Shown piece by piece: positions 1 to 8,750 of a stretch of 64,000 nt of DNA. Numbering within the stretch: position 1 is the stretch's first letter; each line of letters starts with the position of its first letter. The notes beneath the pieces are model-generated. The model worked only from the letters and a program-made list of their open reading frames with translations, ran no database searches and had not been told where the DNA came from. Origin of the DNA: Lachnospiraceae bacterium (GTDB taxonomy: Bacteria > Bacillota > Clostridia > Lachnospirales > Lachnospiraceae); assembly GCA_017620255.1 (NCBI GenBank), contig JAFZQU010000010.1:107219-171218 (forward strand). Direction: 5' to 3'. The translations under genes and the position numbers were made by a program.

Positions 1-1583
1 GATATTTTCAACTGCAGATGAAGGACAACGGCACATTCGTGAAACTGTTTCCGCCGACGGATGGCGGGGAACCGATCAGGATCGACGAATTGCGCCAGTA
101 TCTTGCGCTTAAGAACTATGTGCCGGATCCGGTGGCATTGAATAAAGTGCTTACGGAGCTCAGTGAGCCGGCTGAGTTTAAACTCGACAATAACAAGGCA
201 TTTGCAGAGATGGAAATGTTCAATCTGCAGATCGCCGAGAATAAGATGAGTGCGACAGCCAGATTCTATCCGCCGAGCAATGCGGGAGCATCCCTTCGCA
301 AAGAAGATATCATCAATGACCTGAAACATAAGGGCATCAAGTTCGGGATCGATGAAAAAGAGATAGAGCGTTTCCTTTCCGAAAAGCATTACTGCGCCGA
401 TTATATCCTGGCAAAGGGAAAAGCACCGGTGCAGGGACAGGATGCATCCATTGAGTATTTCTTCAATACGAACCCCAATACAAAACCGGCTTTGAATGAA
501 GACGGAACCGTAGACTTCTTCAATCTGGAAGTGATCAGTAAATGCGAGGCCGGACAGAAACTTGCCACGCTGCATTCGGAAGTGCCGGGTGAGGCAGGAT
601 TTAATGTGCTGGGTGAGCGCATCGCGCCGAAAGACGTGATCAAGATGCGGCTGCGCTACGGGCGTAACATCACGCTTTCGGAAGACGGACTTACGATCTT
701 CTCGAACGTGAACGGACATGTATCCCTGACGGATGATCTGGTCACGGTCACGGACGTATATGAAGTTACGGACGTTGACACGACTACAGGAAATATAGAA
801 TATAACGGCAACGTGCAGGTGCTCGGTAATGTCAAAGCCGGGTTCGCCGTGCAGGTGACCGGAAACGTGGAAGTACGCGGCGTCGTGGAAGGTGCGCTGA
901 TCCAGGCGGACGGCGACATTATCATCATGCGCGGCATGAACGGTATGGGACGCGGCAAACTGATCGCAGGCGGCAACATCGTTTCGAAGTTCATTGAAAA
1001 CTCCGATGTAAAAGCCGGCGGTTATGTACATGCCGAGGCGATCATGCACAGCACGATCGATGCCAAAGGGGACGTGGAAGTATCCGGTAAGAAGGGATTT
1101 ATCACCGGCGGAGCGGTTCATTCCATGGGAACCGTCAGTGCCAGAGTGATTGGTTCCACGATGGGCGCCAAGACAGAGATCGAAGTCGGTGTCGATCCGA
1201 CGATCAAAGCACGGATCAATCATCTGATGCAAAGCACCGCGGAGAACAGGAAACAGTTACAGCAGATCGAGCCGGTTCTCGTAACTTTCACGCAGAAACT
1301 GAAAAAGGGCGATACCCTGACAATGGAACAGCAGATGTATTTCAATCAGCTTAGGACGGCTTATCAGAAACTGAAGCCGCAGCAGACGGAAGAAGAGGCT
1401 GAACTGGAACGCCTGACGGAGTCCATGAACGAGATGACGACGGATGCGATCGTAAAAGTACAGGAGTTCGCATACACCGGAACGACGATCAAGATCAGTG
1501 ATGTTTCCCTGAATCTGAGTTCCAATACACAGCACTGCAGATTTGTTAAGGAAGGCGCGGATATCCGTATCAAACCGCTTTAG
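1..1583 (+). CDS. fapA: FapA (DUF342) flagellar assembly protein A, 5' end outside the window
   Basis: This encodes a FapA/DUF342 family protein. The reading frame is open to the left edge (from base 3 it reads YFQLQ before the Met at base 18), so the true start probably lies just upstream and the gene is 5'-partial. The N-terminal half holds the FapA domain. From about residue 250 glycine/valine-rich short strands repeat (GNVQVLGNV, GNVEVRGVVEG, KGDVEVSGKKG), the right-handed beta-helix typical of polymer-forming proteins. A charged helical segment follows at about residues 400-470. In other bacteria FapA is linked to flagellar assembly or polar placement. It is followed four bases after an SD by the next gene, so it is in an operon with the three genes downstream. 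Family assignment is strong; the exact role here is inferred. Confidence 0.85.
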   Translation, partial: YFQLQMKDNGTFVKLFPPTDGGEPIRIDELRQYLALKNYVPDPVALNKVLTELSEPAEFKLDNNKAFAEMEMFNLQIAENKMSATARFYPPSNAGASLRKEDIINDLKHKGIKFGIDEKEIERFLSEKHYCADYILAKGKAPVQGQDASIEYFFNTNPNTKPALNEDGTVDFFNLEVISKCEAGQKLATLHSEVPGEAGFNVLGERIAPKDVIKMRLRYGRNITLSEDGLTIFSNVNGHVSLTDDLVTVTDVYEVTDVDTTTGNIEYNGNVQVLGNVKAGFAVQVTGNVEVRGVVEGALIQADGDIIIMRGMNGMGRGKLIAGGNIVSKFIENSDVKAGGYVHAEAIMHSTIDAKGDVEVSGKKGFITGGAVHSMGTVSARVIGSTMGAKTEIEVGVDPTIKARINHLMQSTAENRKQLQQIEPVLVTFTQKLKKGDTLTMEQQMYFNQLRTAYQKLKPQQTEEEAELERLTESMNEMTTDAIVKVQEFAYTGTTIKISDVSLNLSSNTQHCRFVKEGADIRIKPL

Positions 1584-1591
1584 GAGGCAGT

Positions 1592-1903
1592 ATGATATCA
1601 CCGCTTGAAATGAACGGGGTCATATCCAGAACACAGGATATATCCATTCTGAAACAAAATGAGGACAGTCGTGACGATGTCACACATTTGCAGACGCAGG
1701 ATACGTTTGAAGGTGAACGGGATCAGTTCGTTCATACGGTACATGATGCCGACAATACGAGCGAACCGGACACACATCATGATGCCAGGGAAAAGGGTAA
1801 AAACGAGTATACGGATCAGAGAAACAAACAGAAAAAACAGAAGCAGCAGCAACAGGACCGTGTCATCGCCAAGAGTATGCACGGATTTGATATCAAAATT
1901 TAA
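1592..1903 (+). CDS. Small charged hypothetical protein in the FapA operon
   Basis: A 103-residue hydrophilic protein with no membrane segment. It is rich in D, E, Q and K, and a low-complexity lysine/glutamine stretch (NKQKKQKQQQQD) precedes the C-terminal tail MHGFDIKI. The start is well supported: AGGAGG at 1582-1587 overlaps the fapA stop and lies four bases before the ATG. I do not recognise a domain. Small proteins of this type with a conserved short tail sit between FapA and DUF6115 genes in related genomes as far as I recall, which would make it part of the flagellar/chemotaxis gene group, but the sequence itself shows no function. Confidence 0.7.
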   Translation: MISPLEMNGVISRTQDISILKQNEDSRDDVTHLQTQDTFEGERDQFVHTVHDADNTSEPDTHHDAREKGKNEYTDQRNKQKKQKQQQQDRVIAKSMHGFDIKI

Positions 1904-1924
1904 GGAGAGGAGTCCGTCTTTTTT

Positions 1925-2620
1925 ATGAGTACAATGGAAATAGCACTCCTAGTCACGGGAGTGATTATTTTTGTCCTGAGTTTTCTTATTCCGGATAAAA
2001 AGAAAGATAAGGATCAGGCAGGCGTGGATGCGCAGGATATCCGCCAGATGGTGGAAACGGAACTGGGCGGCATGAAACTGCAGGTGAAAGAGGCTACGGA
2101 TGAGACCGTGGAATATGCCATGGAACGTGCGGAAAGACAGCTGGAACGTGTTTCGAACGAAAAGATCATGGCGCTGTCGGAATATGCGGACACGATCATG
2201 GAAGGGATCGACAAAAGCCATCAGGAAGTTCTGTTCATGTACGATATGCTGACGGATAAACAGACGGATTTAAAGAATACCGTACGTAAGGCCGAGGCGA
2301 CCGTGAGAGAAGTGGAAAGTGCGCAGCCGGTTCAGGTACAGCCCGTTGAACAGCAGGTGCAGGCAGTACCCGTTATGCCGGAAACGCCGCAGCCTGTTTT
2401 CGTGCAGCAGGCCTCCGCGCCGGAATCCGAGTTTGCAAGACTCATCAATGAATCCCACACAGTGGAAGAATTCATTCAGGATGATGCAGAGGAAGAAGGA
2501 AACAATAACGAACGCATCCTTGCTCTGGCCGATCAGGGACTCAGCACGGTGGACATCGCAAGAGAACTGGGACTGGGTGTTGGAGAAGTAAAATTAGTCG
2601 TAGACTTATTTAAGGGATAA
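1925..2620 (+). CDS. DUF6115-type membrane-anchored coiled-coil protein
   Basis: A 231-residue protein with one N-terminal membrane helix (about residues 4-22), a charged cytoplasmic anchor (DKKKDKD), a long coiled coil (about 35-125), a Pro/Gln/Val-rich linker (about 130-165) and a C-terminal helix-turn-helix-like motif (ERILALADQGLSTVDIAREL). This domain order matches the DUF6115 family that accompanies flagellar genes in Clostridia. The HTH-like end suggests DNA or protein binding near the membrane, but this is inference. The nearest SD (AAGGAGAGG, about 1902-1910) is somewhat far from this ATG. The next gene starts three bases after its stop, so the two are co-translated. Confidence 0.75.
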   Translation: MSTMEIALLVTGVIIFVLSFLIPDKKKDKDQAGVDAQDIRQMVETELGGMKLQVKEATDETVEYAMERAERQLERVSNEKIMALSEYADTIMEGIDKSHQEVLFMYDMLTDKQTDLKNTVRKAEATVREVESAQPVQVQPVEQQVQAVPVMPETPQPVFVQQASAPESEFARLINESHTVEEFIQDDAEEEGNNNERILALADQGLSTVDIARELGLGVGEVKLVVDLFKG

Positions 2621-2623
2621 ATT

Positions 2624-3226
2624 ATGCGGATCAGAATGTACTTAAGAGGTCTGGGGATCGGAATAGTCGTCACTGCGTTGCTGATGGGCTTTTCTTCCGG
2701 CAAAAAACAGACCATGACAGATGAAGAGATCAAATCGAAAGCCGCGGCGCTTGGAATGGTGGAGCAGGAGAGCGTCTTAAAGCCTGTGATCACCGAAGAA
2801 CCGGAGCCGGCGGAGACTGCAGAAAAACCGGAACCGGAAGTTTCCGAACAACAGGCTCCTGCGGATACGCAGGCTGAACCTGAAACCGAAGAGGCATCGG
2901 AACCGGAAGAGACCAAAGCGGAAGAAGGTAAGCCGGAAGAGACTAAAAAGGCCGATGATACAGCGGCAGACAATTCCGAAGAGAAGACGGAAAAGAAGGA
3001 CGATCAGGTGAAGACGTCGGGCACGTTTACGATCGAGATCGCAGGCGGATCCGGTTCAGAAACCGTATGTGCGCTTTTGGAAAAAGGAGGCGCTATTTCC
3101 TCGGCGTCTGATTTTGATAAATATCTGTGTGATCACGGTTATGACCATAAGATCCGTGCGGGAAAATACAAGATCCCGGCAGGGGCGGATTATGAAACGA
3201 TCGCGCATATCATCACCGGTAAGTGA
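2624..3226 (+). CDS. MltG-like membrane protein without catalytic domain
   Basis: A 200-residue protein: an N-terminal membrane helix (about residues 7-23), a long Glu/Pro/Lys-rich linker (about 50-130) and a C-terminal domain of about 65 residues (TFTIEIAGGSGSETVCALLE ... IRAGKYKIPAGADYETIAH). The C-terminal part resembles the LysM-like N-terminal domain of YceG/MltG endolytic transglycosylases. The YceG catalytic domain is absent, so it should bind or sense peptidoglycan rather than cut it. Such short proteins are often labelled endolytic transglycosylase MltG in automatic annotation, which overstates what is visible. It lies three bases after the DUF6115 gene. Confidence 0.7.
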   Translation: MRIRMYLRGLGIGIVVTALLMGFSSGKKQTMTDEEIKSKAAALGMVEQESVLKPVITEEPEPAETAEKPEPEVSEQQAPADTQAEPETEEASEPEETKAEEGKPEETKKADDTAADNSEEKTEKKDDQVKTSGTFTIEIAGGSGSETVCALLEKGGAISSASDFDKYLCDHGYDHKIRAGKYKIPAGADYETIAHIITGK

Positions 3227-3252
3227 GCAAGGAAATAAAAGGAGAGCCGTAT

Positions 3253-4140
3253 ATGAGTGATTATGTTATCAGTTGTTGTACTTCGGCGGACCTGTCAGAA
3301 GAATACATACGGAAAAGAGATATTTCTTATATCTGCATGCACTATGAACTGGACGGAACCGTATATCCGGACGATCTGGGAAAAACAATTTCCTATGAGG
3401 ACTTTTATAAAGCGATGGTGGACGGTGCACCAACCAAAACATCGCAGGTGAATGCGGACGAGTATGAGAAGTATTTCGATTCGATCCTGTCACAGGGAAA
3501 GGACCTGATCCATTTCTGCTTGTCCAGCGGCATTTCCGGTTCTGTGAATTCGGCCAATATAGCGATGGAAGAGTGCAGGGAAAAATATCCGGACCGTAAA
3601 CTCTATGTGGTCGATTCGCTTGCGGCATCTTCCGGATTCGGCCTGCTGGTCGATAAGATGGCGGATTTAAGGGATGAAGGCTATACCATCGATGAGGTGT
3701 ATGATTTCGCCATGAAAAACAGGCTGAAACTACACCACTGGTTTTTCTCCACGGACCTTACGTTTTATATCCGAGGCGGACGTGTGAGCAAGCCTGCCGG
3801 ATATATCGGCAATATGTTGAATATCTGTCCGCTGCTGAATGTGGACTATGAGGGAAGACTGATCCCGCGTTACAAGATCCGCACCAAAAAGAAAGTGATC
3901 CGGTTTACGGCGGAAAAGATGTTTGAACTGGCGGATGACGGTGTGGAATACAGTGAGAAATGCTTTATTTCCCATTCGGCATGTTATGAGGATGCCAGGG
4001 AAGTCGCCGATCTGGTCGAAGAGCATTTTCCGCATCTGAAAGGAAAGGTCGAGATCTTTAATATCGGCATGACGATCGGTGCACATGCAGGTCCCGGAAC
4101 CGTTGCCCTGTTCTTCTGGGGGACGGAGCGGGACGATTGA
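3253..4140 (+). CDS. DegV family fatty-acid-binding protein
   Basis: A 295-residue DegV family protein. These proteins bind a fatty acid; the FakB members present it to a fatty-acid kinase for phospholipid synthesis. Visible family marks are the N-terminal YVISCCTSADLS, the TSQVN segment after GAPTK, the SSGISGS ligand loop, VDSLAASSG, and the C-terminal TIGAHAGPGTVALFFWG. An in-frame ATG ten codons upstream is possible, but GGAGA at 3241-3245 is correctly spaced for the ATG at 3253 and the family normally starts here. The gene closes the operon: a perfect palindrome follows the stop. Confidence 0.88.
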   Translation: MSDYVISCCTSADLSEEYIRKRDISYICMHYELDGTVYPDDLGKTISYEDFYKAMVDGAPTKTSQVNADEYEKYFDSILSQGKDLIHFCLSSGISGSVNSANIAMEECREKYPDRKLYVVDSLAASSGFGLLVDKMADLRDEGYTIDEVYDFAMKNRLKLHHWFFSTDLTFYIRGGRVSKPAGYIGNMLNICPLLNVDYEGRLIPRYKIRTKKKVIRFTAEKMFELADDGVEYSEKCFISHSACYEDAREVADLVEEHFPHLKGKVEIFNIGMTIGAHAGPGTVALFFWGTERDD

Positions 4141-4173
4141 ATCCTGAATAAACCTGAAAAAAACATATGCAAA

Positions 4174-4203
4174 AAAAGTGCTCTGCAATTGCAGAGCACT
4201 TTT
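4174..4203. terminator. Bidirectional terminator between convergent genes
   Basis: A 30-base perfect palindrome, AAAAGTGCTCTGCAA followed by TTGCAGAGCACTTTT, sits between the converging DegV and CAP-domain genes. The A-rich left side and T-rich right side allow it to stop transcription from both directions. Confidence 0.9.
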
Positions 4204-4221
4204 CATGATTGACTTTCGATA

Positions 4222-4791
4222 TTAATAACCGAATTCAAGAGCCCAATAATTGGTGCCGCTGTCATCCTGATACAGAGAGATCGCTACGTCGTTGAAATCT
4301 TCGTATAAGATGTTGTCTCTGTGTGCAGGGCTGTTCATCCACTCTTTCACAACCTGATTCGCACTCGTCTGACCCCAAGCAAGATTCTCACCACCCATGA
4401 TCGCACTGTTAACAGTGTACCACTGAGTGCCGTTCGGTCTGGTGTGAGAGAAGGAAACAGAAGCTTCCTCAGCTCTTACAGCAGCTGTTGTCTCAAGATT
4501 CGAATCCCACGTCAGGTCGGACAATCCGGCATCTTCACGCTCTTCATTCACAAGATTATAAGCACGAAGGGCATCACTTCTCAGTGAACTGGACTCGCTT
4601 GAAGAATCCGCTGCGGCCAAAGCCCCATCATCCAGATAGATCACACCATCACTGGCGATCTCCTTAGCGGTTCTTACAGAAGCACCGTCATCAATGCCGG
4701 ACTCATGATTACGAAAGAGGAATGCACCGCCGATGACGGTAACACCCAGAACCCCCATTGTCAATAAACTGATGAGAGTTTTCTTCTTCAT
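4222..4791 (-). CDS. Secreted CAP (SCP/YkwD) domain protein
   Basis: A 189-residue protein with an N-terminal signal/anchor helix (KKKTLISLLTMGVLGVTVIG), a short linker and a C-terminal CAP domain. CAP landmarks are LVNEEREDAGL, the histidine in SFSHTRPNG, the ENLAWG motif, EWMNSPAHRDNIL and a final WALEFGY. Bacterial CAP proteins are extracytoplasmic and are often linked to spore coat or cell-envelope functions; the exact activity is unknown. The longer reading frame begins 12 codons upstream, but AAAGGAGG lies five bases before the ATG at 4791, so this start is preferred. Confidence 0.88.
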   Translation of the reverse strand: MKKKTLISLLTMGVLGVTVIGGAFLFRNHESGIDDGASVRTAKEIASDGVIYLDDGALAAADSSSESSSLRSDALRAYNLVNEEREDAGLSDLTWDSNLETTAAVRAEEASVSFSHTRPNGTQWYTVNSAIMGGENLAWGQTSANQVVKEWMNSPAHRDNILYEDFNDVAISLYQDDSGTNYWALEFGY

Positions 4792-4851
4792 GCTGTCCTC
4801 CTTTCCCATGATATACATGAAATACAAAGTATCTCGCTTTATCCTAATGCT

Positions 4852-4880
4852 ATTATGTCACAACAACGGGGATAATGCAA
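4852..4880 (-). promoter_or_regulatory. Candidate sigma-A promoter for the CAP-domain gene
   Basis: Read on the minus strand: TTGCAT (4875-4880), a 17-base spacer, then CATAAT (4852-4857), about 60 bases before the start codon. Spacing is ideal; the -35 box is a moderate match. Confidence 0.4.
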
Positions 4881-4933
4881 CCCTTTTTTTGAAAAAAAAT
4901 CACAAATTTATTCAAAAGTGACATTTTATCGAA

Positions 4934-4962
4934 TAGGCAAGGCAAATCAAATCATGTATAAT
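4934..4962 (+). promoter_or_regulatory. Candidate sigma-A promoter for the CPBP protease gene
   Basis: TAGGCA (4934-4939), a 17-base spacer and a consensus TATAAT (4957-4962) lie about 53 bases upstream of the start codon in an AT-rich intergenic region between divergent genes. Confidence 0.5.
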
Positions 4963-5015
4963 TATAATTGATTATAACATAAGAAAGAACTCTTGTAAAA
5001 GAGATGGTGATAAAA

Positions 5016-5990
5016 ATGCTGAAAGATGAGACCAAAAGAATAACTTCGAAAAGGATCCTGCTGTTTCTTGCGATCACTTTTGCCCTGACTTACGCGCTTG
5101 AATTTGCCTTTGTTCTGCCTTCCGGCATGCAGGAGGAAGCATCGGGAGTCTTATACAGGATCGTATCCGGGATCGCGATCATGACCCCTGCCATATCCGT
5201 ACTGATCACCCGGCTTCTCACAAAGGAAGGATTTGTTGAGCACTATCTGCATCCGCATATAAATAAAGGTACGGTCAGATATTATCTTCTGGCATGGCTT
5301 TTGCCGGCCGGACTGATCGCGATCGGCATCCTTCTTTATTTTCTCGTTTTCCCGGCCCAGTTTGACTGGAATATGACATATTATATGGATACGGTCTTAA
5401 AGACAGGGACAAAAGTGGAGCTGGATGCATTGCGTAAAACAATGATCAGCCAAACAATAACGGGCGTAATTCTTGGACCGGTCACGTACTGTATCACCTG
5501 CTTTGGTGAAGAGTGGGGCTGGCGCGGTTATCTGTTACCCAAAATGATGAAATGCATGCCTGTGATCCCCGCTGTTCTTATCAGCGGTCTGATCTGGGGA
5601 CTGTGGCGGATACCGTATGTACTCGGCGGACTGAATTACGGTCTCGAATATGAGGGTTATCCGTATCTCGGTATCCTGCTGATGACGCTGTTCTGTATTA
5701 TGATCGGATGCTTTCATTCTTTTGTCACGATCAGGACCGGCAGCTGTATCCCGGCGATCATAGCGCACGGTGCCATTAACGCGACCTACGCGGCAGGGAT
5801 CTACTTTACAAAAGATGGGGGAGATCCGTTGCTGGGGCCGTCTGTTGCAGGCATTCTGTCGATGATCCCGGTTATAATAACTGCTGTTATTATAATATGC
5901 ATTCTTGCACGCAATAGTGCTTGTGTAAACAATTCTTTATGTGATACAATAATTGAGGAATCGTCGAATGGAGACGAAAACGTTGAATGA
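5016..5990 (+). CDS. CPBP family intramembrane metalloprotease
   Basis: A 324-residue polytopic membrane protein (about eight hydrophobic segments) of the CPBP/CAAX-protease (Abi) family. The diagnostic motifs are present: FGEEWGWRGYLLPK (the EExxxR motif), a following FxxxH-like region, and HGAINATYAAG with the second metal/active-site histidine. Family members process prenylated or small peptides, or confer bacteriocin self-immunity; the substrate here cannot be told. Two in-frame ATGs exist, at 5004 and 5016. The SD-like GGTGAT at 5006-5011 favours 5016. The downstream NodB gene overlaps its 3' end by 23 bases. Confidence 0.85.
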   Translation: MLKDETKRITSKRILLFLAITFALTYALEFAFVLPSGMQEEASGVLYRIVSGIAIMTPAISVLITRLLTKEGFVEHYLHPHINKGTVRYYLLAWLLPAGLIAIGILLYFLVFPAQFDWNMTYYMDTVLKTGTKVELDALRKTMISQTITGVILGPVTYCITCFGEEWGWRGYLLPKMMKCMPVIPAVLISGLIWGLWRIPYVLGGLNYGLEYEGYPYLGILLMTLFCIMIGCFHSFVTIRTGSCIPAIIAHGAINATYAAGIYFTKDGGDPLLGPSVAGILSMIPVIITAVIIICILARNSACVNNSLCDTIIEESSNGDENVE

Positions 5991-6921
5991 AAGAGGAAAA
6001 AGGGTTCGCATTCTGAAGAGACTGATCGTCGGCACAATCCTGGGTTTTATCATTCTGCCGACGATTCTGTGTGTAATCCTGTTTTTCAGATTTTATTCCC
6101 TGCAGAAGGAATTTCGTTCGCTTACGGATGCTTATCTGGCGGCGGAAGAGGACAGAGCCGGACTTCAGAAACAGATCGGCGAACAGACGGACCGGCTTAC
6201 GGAAGCGGATCAGTGCATCAGTTCGTTACAGGCTGACCTGCTTGCACAGCAGACGGAAGAGCCGGCGGAACCGGAAGAAGCAGAGGAAGAGCAGCCCCGG
6301 CCCCGTAAGGTTTATCTGACATTTGATGACGGACCGAGCGGGCATACGCAGAAAATATTAGACATACTGGATGCATATGGCGTAAAGGGCAATTTTTTTG
6401 TCTGTGCAACGGCAAATGAGGATTATCTGAAGTTCTATCAACAGATCCTCGACAGGGGACATATGCTCGGCCTGCATTCTTATTCCCACGTATATGATGA
6501 GATCTATGCCTCGGATGAGGCGTTCCGGGAAGACGTATTGGCGATCCGGGAGTTTGTAAAAGAACAAACGGGCGGGTTTGAAGCCACCTATTACCGTTTC
6601 CCCGGAGGCAGTTCCAATCTTCACGCAAGGATCAGTCTGGCATCCTGCGAAGAGTGGCTCGCATCGCAGGGGCTTGTATATTATGACTGGAATATTTCAA
6701 GCCAGGATGCGACGAACCCGATGCAGAGTACGGAGGCGATCCTGCATAATGCCACATACGGGAGTGATCAGTTCGAGGAAGTTGTTGTCCTGATGCATGA
6801 TCTCGGAAATAAGGATTCCACGGTGGAAGCGCTTCCGCAGATCATATCCTATTATCAGGATATCGGCGCAAAGATCAGCGTGATCGATGAGAATTCCATG
6901 CGAATTCAGCATGATAAATAA
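5968..6921 (+). CDS. Membrane-anchored NodB polysaccharide deacetylase (PgdA-like)
   Basis: A 317-residue protein: a cationic N-terminus, one membrane helix (about residues 17-38), a coiled-coil stalk (about 45-90), a Glu/Pro hinge, then a NodB deacetylase domain. All five NodB motifs are visible: TFDDGPSGHT (catalytic Asp and metal-binding Asp), LHSYSH (metal-binding His pair), YRFPGGSSN (Arg), YYDWNISSQD and VVLMHD (catalytic His). It should act outside the membrane on peptidoglycan or another amino-sugar polymer, as PgdA does for lysozyme resistance. GAGGA at 5955-5959 supports the ATG at 5968 rather than one five codons earlier. Confidence 0.88.
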   Translation: METKTLNERGKRVRILKRLIVGTILGFIILPTILCVILFFRFYSLQKEFRSLTDAYLAAEEDRAGLQKQIGEQTDRLTEADQCISSLQADLLAQQTEEPAEPEEAEEEQPRPRKVYLTFDDGPSGHTQKILDILDAYGVKGNFFVCATANEDYLKFYQQILDRGHMLGLHSYSHVYDEIYASDEAFREDVLAIREFVKEQTGGFEATYYRFPGGSSNLHARISLASCEEWLASQGLVYYDWNISSQDATNPMQSTEAILHNATYGSDQFEEVVVLMHDLGNKDSTVEALPQIISYYQDIGAKISVIDENSMRIQHDK

Positions 6922-6940
6922 AGAACACGGAGGAAGGATT

Positions 6941-8023
6941 ATGAGTTTTTTCAAGGATTTCAAAGCCGATCTGTCACAGGCTGTCAACGAGCTTTTGCCG
7001 GATGAGGCCGGTACGCAGCAGGACATCATGGCGGATGAGCCGCAGATGGTCGACACGATCACGGAGGACACTCCGATGTTCGTTCAGGAGGATTTAACGA
7101 GTTTACTCGAAAATATCGATACCGGGCTGGAAGAGAGTATGGAGCCGGAACCCGCAGCACCTGCACCCGTACCTGAACCGGTAAGCGTGCAGCCGGAACC
7201 CGAACCGGTATTTGTACCGGAGCCGGAACCCGTAGCACCTATACCTGTACCTGAACCGGTACCCGTACAGGCCGCACCCGAGCCGGTATTCGTGCCGGAG
7301 CCGGAACCTATAGCGCCTGCACCTGCACCCGTACAGCCTGCACCCGAGCCGGTATTCGTACCGGAGCCGGAACCTGTAGCGCCTGCACCTGCACCCGTAC
7401 AGCCCGCACCTGTGCCGGTAGCTGCACCGCAACCTGCGCCTGTGGCACCCGCGCCTGCGCCTGCCCCTGTTGCAGAGCAGCCTGAAAAGGTACCGGTTGC
7501 ACCGGTATTTGCGCAGGAAACAAGAAGATCTGCACCGATCAATACAACTATGGAGGACTTTTCGATGGAAACAGCAATCATTACATCCGGGATGGCGATC
7601 AAAGGCGATGTGAATTCCGACGGATCCCTGGATCTTCGCGGCAGCGTGACCGGAAATATAACGATTAAGGGTAAACTGGAAGTGACGGGAAGCATCGAAG
7701 GTAATTCTTTTGCTGAGGAAGTATTTGCGGACGGCGCACAGATCACCGGTGAGATCCATTCAAACGGATCTGTCAAGATCGGGGAAGGTGCAGTTGTAAA
7801 AGGTAATATTTCAGCGACCTCCGCTGTTTTAGCCGGAGCCGTAAAAGGAGATATCGATGTACAGGGTCCCGTGATCCTGGATTCCACAGCGATCATCATG
7901 GGCAACATCAAATCCAAATCCATCCAGATCAATAACGGCGCAGTGATCGAAGGTCTTTGCTCACAGTGCTATGCGGATGTAAGTCCCATGAGTTTTTTCG
8001 GGGATGATAAAAAAGCAAAATGA
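6941..8023 (+). CDS. Bactofilin-like polymer-forming protein with Pro-rich repeat arm
   Basis: A 360-residue protein in three parts: a short N-terminal helix with acidic region (1-65), a proline/glutamate/valine/alanine arm (about 66-183) made of tandem variants of PEPVFVPEPEPVAPAPAPV, and a C-terminal bactofilin domain (about 209-350) with beta-helix repeats such as AIKGDVNSDGSLDLRGSVTG and KGNISATSAVLAGAVKGDI. Bactofilins self-assemble into cytoskeletal filaments that scaffold envelope or flagellar machinery. GGAGGA at about 6930-6935 fixes the start at 6941; an upstream in-frame ATG lies inside the preceding gene and lacks an SD. The Pro arm probably acts as a spacer or as a docking site. 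Confidence 0.88.
   Translation: MSFFKDFKADLSQAVNELLPDEAGTQQDIMADEPQMVDTITEDTPMFVQEDLTSLLENIDTGLEESMEPEPAAPAPVPEPVSVQPEPEPVFVPEPEPVAPIPVPEPVPVQAAPEPVFVPEPEPIAPAPAPVQPAPEPVFVPEPEPVAPAPAPVQPAPVPVAAPQPAPVAPAPAPAPVAEQPEKVPVAPVFAQETRRSAPINTTMEDFSMETAIITSGMAIKGDVNSDGSLDLRGSVTGNITIKGKLEVTGSIEGNSFAEEVFADGAQITGEIHSNGSVKIGEGAVVKGNISATSAVLAGAVKGDIDVQGPVILDSTAIIMGNIKSKSIQINNGAVIEGLCSQCYADVSPMSFFGDDKKAK
7140..7490 (+). repeat. Tandem coding repeat (Pro/Glu/Val arm of the bactofilin)
   Basis: Imperfect direct repeats with units of roughly 60-75 bases encode alternating PEPVFVPEPEP and APAPAPVQPAP blocks. The units are very similar at the DNA level (for example around 7195, 7278 and 7345), which should make copy number variable by slippage. 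Confidence 0.8.
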
Positions 8024-8044
8024 TCCATTAACAGGAGAAGAGGC

Positions 8045-8740
8045 ATGAAGCGCGTATTACTGAAACTGAGCGGTGAAGCACTTGCCGGGGAAAATAAGAC
8101 GGGATTCGACGAAACTACGGTACGGACCGTTGCCATGCAGGTAAAGCACCTGGTGGATGAAGGGATCGAGGTCGGCATCGTGATCGGCGGCGGCAATTTC
8201 TGGCGCGGAAGGACAAGCGAACATATAGACCGCACCAAAGCAGACCAGATCGGAATGCTTGCAACAGTCATGAACTGTATCTATGTATCCGAGATCTTCC
8301 GTTCTGTCGGAATGATGACGAACATACTGACACCGTTTGAATGCGGGACTTTTACGAAACTGTTTTCAAAAGACAGGGCGAATAAGTACTTTTCCAAAGG
8401 ACTGGTTGTTTTCTTTGCCGGCGGAACCGGACATCCGTATTTTTCAACGGATACAGGCGTTGTACTCAGAGCTGTCGAAGTGGAAGCAGATGCGATCCTG
8501 TTGGCAAAAGCGATAGACGGCGTCTATGATTCGGATCCGAAAGTAAACGCGTCGGCAAAGAAGTATGATCAGATATCCATTTCGCAGGTGATCGCGGATA
8601 AATTACAGGTGGTCGATCTTACGGCCTCTATTCTTGCGATGGAAAATAAAATGCCGATGTATGTGTTCGCGCTGAATGAAGAGAACAGTATCGTGAAAGC
8701 TGTCAGCGGTGATTTTCACGGAACGGTTGTAACTGTATAG
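8045..8740 (+). CDS. pyrH: UMP kinase
   Basis: A 231-residue UMP kinase of the amino-acid-kinase fold, phosphorylating UMP to UDP with ATP in pyrimidine nucleotide synthesis. Marks: KRVLLKLSGEAL at the N-terminus, GIVIGGGNFWRG (glycine-rich loop), the NMP-binding region around DQIGMLATVMN, and AGGTGHPYFSTDTG. The enzyme is usually a cytoplasmic hexamer regulated by GTP and UTP. AGGAGAAGAGGC precedes the ATG. It is followed directly by frr, the conserved bacterial order. Confidence 0.95.
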   Translation: MKRVLLKLSGEALAGENKTGFDETTVRTVAMQVKHLVDEGIEVGIVIGGGNFWRGRTSEHIDRTKADQIGMLATVMNCIYVSEIFRSVGMMTNILTPFECGTFTKLFSKDRANKYFSKGLVVFFAGGTGHPYFSTDTGVVLRAVEVEADAILLAKAIDGVYDSDPKVNASAKKYDQISISQVIADKLQVVDLTASILAMENKMPMYVFALNEENSIVKAVSGDFHGTVVTV

Positions 8741-8750
8741 GGAGGGTAAC

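Noticed and set aside
7140..7490. Possible CRISPR-like array
   Set aside because: The repeats are continuous coding repeats without unique spacers. No CRISPR array or cas gene is seen in the window.
7084..7932. Gly/Ala/Thr-rich open frames on the minus strand with a repeat structure
   Set aside because: They are the reverse reading of the Pro/Glu/Val repeats of the bactofilin arm and have no start signal.
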